Below are positions 36,235 to 41,219 of a stretch of 41,219 bases of DNA, in pieces. The DNA comes from Hypsibius dujardini (lineage: Eukaryota > Tardigrada > Eutardigrada > Parachela > Hypsibiidae), in NCBI GenBank assembly GCA_001579985.1, contig LRSR01009568.1:1-41219 (forward strand). Reading direction: 5' to 3'. The notes under the pieces are model-generated. The model made no database searches and was not told the DNA's origin. It saw nothing but the letters and a program-made list of their open reading frames with translations. Position 1 is the first letter of the stretch; the number at the start of each line of letters is the position of its first letter. The position numbers were made by a program, and so were the translations under genes.

Positions 36235-37425
36235 GAGGGAGTGGACGGTTTGTAGGACTTTTTTGAATGTTGGCTATATGTATGGGCGATGGTTTTTGTC
36301 CTGGTCCGAATGCAGGCAGGAAGCATGTTTTGATTTCTGCTATTTTAGTTTTGTTTCTTTTTTGCGATTTCCTCTCTTCCTTTTCTACCTTTCCCGGAAA
36401 TGATATGACTTTCTCCAACGTTTAGGGTACTTACTTTGACGTGGGCATTAGTTTGTCATTTTTGGCATGGGAAGTAAATAGATGTTCTGACAGGCGGGAC
36501 CGGGAGCCCGACGGACTTACTCAGAGGACAATTTGCGGGACGACTTGAGGATGAATAGAGTAAACAAACTCAAGACGGAAAGATAACTTTACTCTTAACG
36601 TTTGCTATTTGCTAAGTTCGCTCCAAACATATTGTCTTCTTGCGATGGGCTGGCAGGGTCCAGATCTACGTGTCTTCGTTGCGTCACTGACCGATCTCTG
36701 ACTCTTGAGAACTCATGCACCACACACGCCCAGGTTTTCGTGCTTTCATAGCACTGTACCGTGTTCATACAAAAATGGCAAAAACTTAACTCTCAACCGA
36801 CTTAAGCCATTTAACTCCGTTTGTGTATCGAGCAATGCTTTGTACGAACGAGTTAAATGGCTTAACTCGATTAGTGCACGGTTTTTGCTGCATACTAGTA
36901 TCATACTAGTACGCAATCATACAGTCATCGCGTGCCCGATCCATGACGCTTAAGGAAATGTCCCAAAGAAAACATTCGTGCAGTGCCGCTTCTCGGCTCC
37001 TATACTCAAGTTATGGGTATTAAGCAAAGTATGTTGTAACTTATAAAATAGTTCTCAGAAAACATAAAAAATATTTTGCTTCAATAAAGTTTCGAGAATT
37101 TGACGATAACTCAAATTCCGCAAAAAATACAAGACAAATAAATAGCACCTATTGAACATTTTCCCAGTACAGGCCATGTGCGTTTGAACTGCATACGCGC
37201 ACGCCTCTCGCCGCGCGGTGAGTGAGTCCCATCATAAAAGAGTTCCTTAGGGCAGTGTTCGTCTCTTTTTGTTGACGTTCTTCCTCTTCCGGAATCTATC
37301 GTGTGTTTCCGCTTTCCCCGTCAACAGGTTTTCATTTTGAAAGTCCTGACTAGTTCTACTCCCTACTTACAGTCAACTTACGGATTACCGACTCTTCTAA
37401 ACAGTTTCTATTTCCCCTTCAAAGA
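36235..37425. other. Intergenic region between TAF5-like gene and ING3, with a short palindrome
   Basis: 1.19 kb without a supported gene. A perfect 16-bp inverted repeat (TTAAGCCATTTAACTC / GAGTTAAATGGCTTAA) lies at 36802-36817 and 36850-36865 with a 32-nt loop. A small TACTAGTATCATACTAGTA palindrome follows near 36893-36912. The last few hundred bases should be the ING3 promoter. Confidence 0.5.
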
Positions 37426-39679
37426 ATGTCGCTGATGTATTTGGAAGACTATCTGGGTAAGTCCAACAACGTTATCAATTGATTCGTTGATTGTAAGATT
37501 GATTTACATGATTTACACGGCAACGTTAACGCTGTTGATTGATCGATTGATTTGAGATTTAATAATACAATGTACTGTGATTAATTGACCGTTCATTGAG
37601 TGGGTTTAAAGCAGGAATAGGTGCTATCTATTGAATCCTTCAAGGTCCTTCTACTCTTCTTGACTGTCCGCGTCGGCTTTCCAGTTGCTTGATTTATTTT
37701 TTCGGAATTGATTGGTTGAAAACATCAGTCTTCGATTGACCAGAGTCCACTCAACGTGCGATTGATTGATTGTTTCATTTAATTATACACCAATGGTTTT
37801 CAGGGTTAAAAACGAAGACGTCTGTGCTTTTTTCCAGAGCTGGTATCCTTCTTGCCGCAGGAGTTCTGTGATCGCCTCACCAAAGTTCGGGAACTTGATC
37901 TGGAAGCGAGCAATCGTCGCGACAATGTGGAACGCATCAAGGAGCGAATATCGAAGGATTCCCCAGGGAAAACTCGCCCGACCGCGTCGGGCGATGCCGC
38001 TGCCAGTTCAGCCGAACGAGCGGCACTGATGAAGGAAATGGCCACTGAGTATGACTTGATTGTTCAGTTGAACTTGGAGAAGGTGCGAATCGTCAGTGGC
38101 CTGGAGGATCTCATGCTGAAGTACAATCGGTAATAACTGTCGCTCATTTTCAGTTTTTGGAAATTTCCTTTTCGCTCCTGGAGATTTAAAAATGCAAGTC
38201 TTCGTTTCAGCTTTAAACGCTGTTAATTTTATATTATAATTACAATATCAACAATAATGAATAACGTGGGGTGTGTTCTTCTGGGCGTTGTTCAAGGTAT
38301 TATTGGTTTTTAGCCAAGGTGGAATGCTTTTGTGAGAAACTGAGCATAGTTGGGCGTGACCAAATGGCCATCGTGCTAGGCATAGGAATTGATGGGAGAT
38401 CAGATGACGGTGTATTAGTGATAGTTGATTCAGTATAATATTAAATGTGGTATACGTTGCATGTACCGAGTATCCGTTCCTTAAGGTTGAGCGCTCGAAA
38501 TGTCTCGAGTTTTTGCTCTTCCCAATCCCCGATCATGATTGTGGAATCCTCTTTCGATACGGCGTAATATTGAAATGTGTTTTTTGTTTTGAAGGCGCCT
38601 AACCACCGACACGGAGAAGTTTAAGATGGAGCTGGAAGCTGACAATCCTGGCATTACGGAGAGCCTCGAAGCCCGCGCCGAACTGGACATGCGAAACCTG
38701 CGAGACAACATCCCAAGCAAGCAAACTCCACCGGAAGTGCGCGTTCCCAGTTCGCGTCGCATCGCCGACATGGGTCTCATTGTCGCAATGCAAAAGCAAA
38801 AGCAGCAGGGCGGCGTCAGCAGCAACAACAAGAACGCCTTAACCACTCCCGACCATTCCAGCCAGAAACGTCCCAACAACAACAGCAGCGTCAACATTCA
38901 GCAGGGCGCCGGACATGGAAACAATATGTTGGCCAGGTATGGTTATAGCAAGGCAAACGTAGCTTTAGGACTTTCACACGTTCCATCTACACATTTCCTA
39001 ATGTTTTTACAATTTTCCTCACAGAGCCGCGTCTCAAGCCATCGCACTGACCCAAAACCTGTCGACTGGTCGACGCACGGCTAGTTTAAAGGCCAGTTAT
39101 GAGGCCTCGGTGCGGGTCACGCCGAACAATTTGAGCCGCGATCAGTCGGTTGATCGGAATGAGGCGGTATCGAGTGCAGCGGTCACGTCGGCGTTTGCCC
39201 AGAGTGAACGACGGAAACGGCAGTCGCATAAGAAAATGGATGCCTGTAAGATTTCCTTCACCTACTGCCCAATCTGATCTCGATTGTTGAATCACGGGAG
39301 TTGGATTGTATGTCCTGACGCCGTTCTTTGTGTTCTAGATGAGGATGACGATGAGGCGGTGGATGAAGATAGCAAGCTATACTGCATCTGCAAGCAGGCG
39401 TCTTTCGGTTTCATGATCGCTTGTGACAATCCACGGTGTCCGGTGGAGTGGTTTCACGGTAGCTGCGTCGGCGTGACTCAGAGCAGCAGTGACGCCGCAA
39501 CGGACAAGTGGTTCTGCCCGGGCTGTCGCGCCGAGCAGAGTCGCGAACGGGAACGCCGATTGAAGAATCCCCGAGGGGACGGCGGAATGTTTCAGTTGGA
39601 TAAGCACTATAAGCTCGATCAAAATCAAGGAAGCTCCAAAATGCCGCTCCCGGGAAAAAAGTACCGTCGACCTCAGTAG
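37426..39679 (+). CDS. ING3: Inhibitor of growth protein 3 (ING3), PHD-finger subunit of NuA4/TIP60
   Basis: Exons 37426-37456, 37838-38129, 38595-38936, 39025-39245 and 39339-39679, phases closed, 408 residues (human ING3 is 418). ING3 reads H3K4me3 and belongs to the NuA4/TIP60 histone acetyltransferase complex. The N-terminal ING domain begins LMYLEDYLELVSFLPQEFCD and continues FKMELEADNPGITESLEARA, the hallmark of ING3. A disordered Ser/Asn/Gln-rich middle includes the ING3-typical GRRTASLKASYEA. The C-terminal PHD has a complete C4HC3 set: C311, C313, C324, C329, H335, C338, C355 and C358, with SFGFMIACDN forming the methyl-lysine pocket. The basic tail lies beyond the PHD. Intron 1 contains ATTG runs. 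Confidence 0.94.
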
Positions 39680-40558
39680 AGTGACCTGATCGGACAGCAA
39701 TCTTTGTCGGGTTGACACGCACGACGGTTTTTTCGAGTTTGTGAGACTGTTTCTCACAATTTTTTGTTGGATACTGGCGGCTTTTTGCTTGCCTTTTATG
39801 TGTAATTGTTTACTAATACCTGTTTACCGTGGTTATCGTGCGCGTTCTTAACCTTTTTACTGTAAGTTATTAGTTGCTAATAATTTGTTAATAACATTTG
39901 CCGAGGCATGTGTGTGGTTGATTTTATGAATCACAGTGTAAAAAAATGTAAGCATCAATGCTTTCGGTCCTGGCTCCTCTTCGAACACTCCTCTCCTTCT
40001 ACATTGTTGTAACTTGCCTGCTGTAATCATACTGTACTTAATATACATAAACTTTCATGTTCGCATGTATCAGAGTCAACCGCCAGAACGTTTAACGATC
40101 TTCGCGTGAGTGGCGAACCGTTAGAAGAAAAGCGGTGTGCTGTGATCAAAGTGCACGAACAGGCTTTTCAAATTTGAAACTGCATTCAGCCGAAAGTTTC
40201 AATTGCTGTAGTAGTTCCAATTTAGGGAACCTCTCATCTGTATGATCCGTCCCAATATCAGGAACAGGTCTAAAATATTCGCTGTTGCATCACCCACTCA
40301 GTCCCGTTGTTCCCAATAAGTGCCACATTATGGTGCAGGATTCCAACATTCACTTTGAAAAGCTGCAACAACGTTTGCAATACGACTCGACTACAAGAAT
40401 CGTTCATTAGGATTCGTGCGAAATGCCGCTGAGACCCGGGCGGGCTCACTATAGACTGCTACGCCAGACACATAATAATCGTCATCTTCTCGAGGCGGTT
40501 TGGAAACGCCCAAAGGCAAAAATTTCCGATGCCGACTCAATTTTTGTTATTTCAGTAG
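39680..40558. other. ING3 3' flank and upstream region of the last gene
   Basis: 880 bp. The first 350 bp are AT-rich and likely ING3 3' UTR. No coding exon is supported. A TTATTTCAG acceptor at 40555 just before the next ATG suggests a spliced leader exon of the downstream gene somewhere in this stretch. Confidence 0.4.
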
Positions 40559-41219
40559 ATGGGGACACATCTTTCCGCTTTACTCGTTTACGCTGTTCTC
40601 GGCAACTTATTCGAAGGAGCTGCTTTTGCCACATCGACCGAAGCATCCTCAAAGATGGCGGCTATCAAGGATTTACCCAAACAGTTCGACATCAAAAAGC
40701 AGATGACGGATTTCATTGAGGTACAGCTGTTTGCAAATACCAGGCAGACGCTATGGGTTGAATCGGTACATGGGTTGAATCGGTACATGGGTTGAATCGG
40801 TGGGGTGGCGGAGGGCGCCACAAGTGTAAATTGAATGAGTGTTGTTTACAATTTACACTTGTGGCGCCCTCCGCCACCCCACTGATTCAATCAATATACC
40901 GATTCAACCAATATACCGATTCAACCCATAGCGTTTGCAAATATACATTTTGTATTTTAATCTTTATAAATTAGACTGCTGTACCAGTTTTACTACATTT
41001 GTCCTGTAGTAATAATTTTACGTTTTTCCGTGTTTTTACTTATCTGACTCTTATTATATTTCCGTACTTTCCTTATTATGTTATACATGTAGAACTCCAA
41101 AAATTCCACAACTGGTGTGGGAAAGGGCGATTACCTGTAAGTGCATTGCATACTTGAGGATGAATTCACGAGAGAACAGCTGAAGGACGGTCATTATTTC
41201 CTTCGCAGTGTGAAACATG
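40559..41219 (+). CDS. Unknown secreted protein, 5' part only (runs off the window)
   Basis: Three exons can be proposed: 40559-40720, 41093-41136 and 41209 to the edge, with phases consistent across both introns. The N-terminus is a probable signal peptide (HLSALLVYAVLGNLFEGAAF), then KMAAIKDLPKQFDIKKQMTD and a hydrophilic stretch with NSKNSTTGVGKGDYL. Too little is present to name a family. The 372-bp first intron contains a large palindrome. Confidence 0.55.
40750..40932. repeat. Near-perfect palindrome with internal direct repeats
   Basis: Arms 40750-40832 and 40850-40932 are inverted-complementary (about 83 nt), with a loop of about 17 nt. The inner 40 nt, around GGGGTGGCGGAGGGCGCCAC, are almost perfect. 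Each outer arm holds three tandem copies of a 17-nt unit (TGGGTTGAATCGGTACA and its complement). It lies in intron 1 of the gene starting at 40559. Confidence 0.92.

Noticed and set aside
39411-39722. Minus-strand frames over the ING3 PHD exon
   Set aside because: They are shadows of the conserved PHD finger coding sequence.

Overview
This is nuclear DNA from an animal, not a prokaryote. Genes are split by short GT-AG introns (roughly 60-400 bp, a few longer), and splice phases can be closed exactly for nearly every gene. The gene set is metazoan: CFAP36, an SLC46-type transporter, arylsulfatase B, an AHCYL/IRBIT-type protein, TAF5 and ING3. Compact genes, secreted LRR proteins and a small FABP/SAHS-like protein would fit a tardigrade or another small ecdysozoan. 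That placement is inference; nothing in the window proves it.

Layout. 1-6.1 kb: two tandem minus-strand secreted LRR paralogues, one full (2698-5869) and one short and intron-poor (992-1984). 7.96-10.1 kb: CFAP36 (-). 11.8-14.1 kb: SLC46-like MFS transporter (+), followed by a 615-bp MITE-like element with perfect terminal inverted repeats. 15.5-16.7 kb: RidA family (-). 17.1-19.6 kb: ankyrin-type protein of unknown role (-). 20.1-22.4 kb: serine hydrolase-like SERHL (-), divergent from a FABP/SAHS-like gene (22.9-23.6 kb, +). 23.9-26.5 kb: arylsulfatase B (+), convergent with AHCYL (27.5-32.7 kb, -). 34.1-36.2 kb: TAF5-like (+), lacking the NTD2 domain. 37.4-39.7 kb: ING3 (+). 40.6 kb to the edge: 5' part of an unknown secreted protein (+).

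The genes do not form a pathway. TAF5 (TFIID) and ING3 (NuA4/TIP60 complex) are both chromatin/transcription factors lying side by side, which may be chance. The most distinctive non-coding feature is the density of inverted repeats (foldbacks), most with ATTG/ATCA tetranucleotide runs at or near the loop, and of CAGA/CAGG arrays and minisatellites inside introns. Two foldbacks, at 10.9-11.4 kb and 27.7-28.0 kb, are recognisably the same family. All exon structures were read by eye from splice consensus, frame and family alignment; none has transcript support here.
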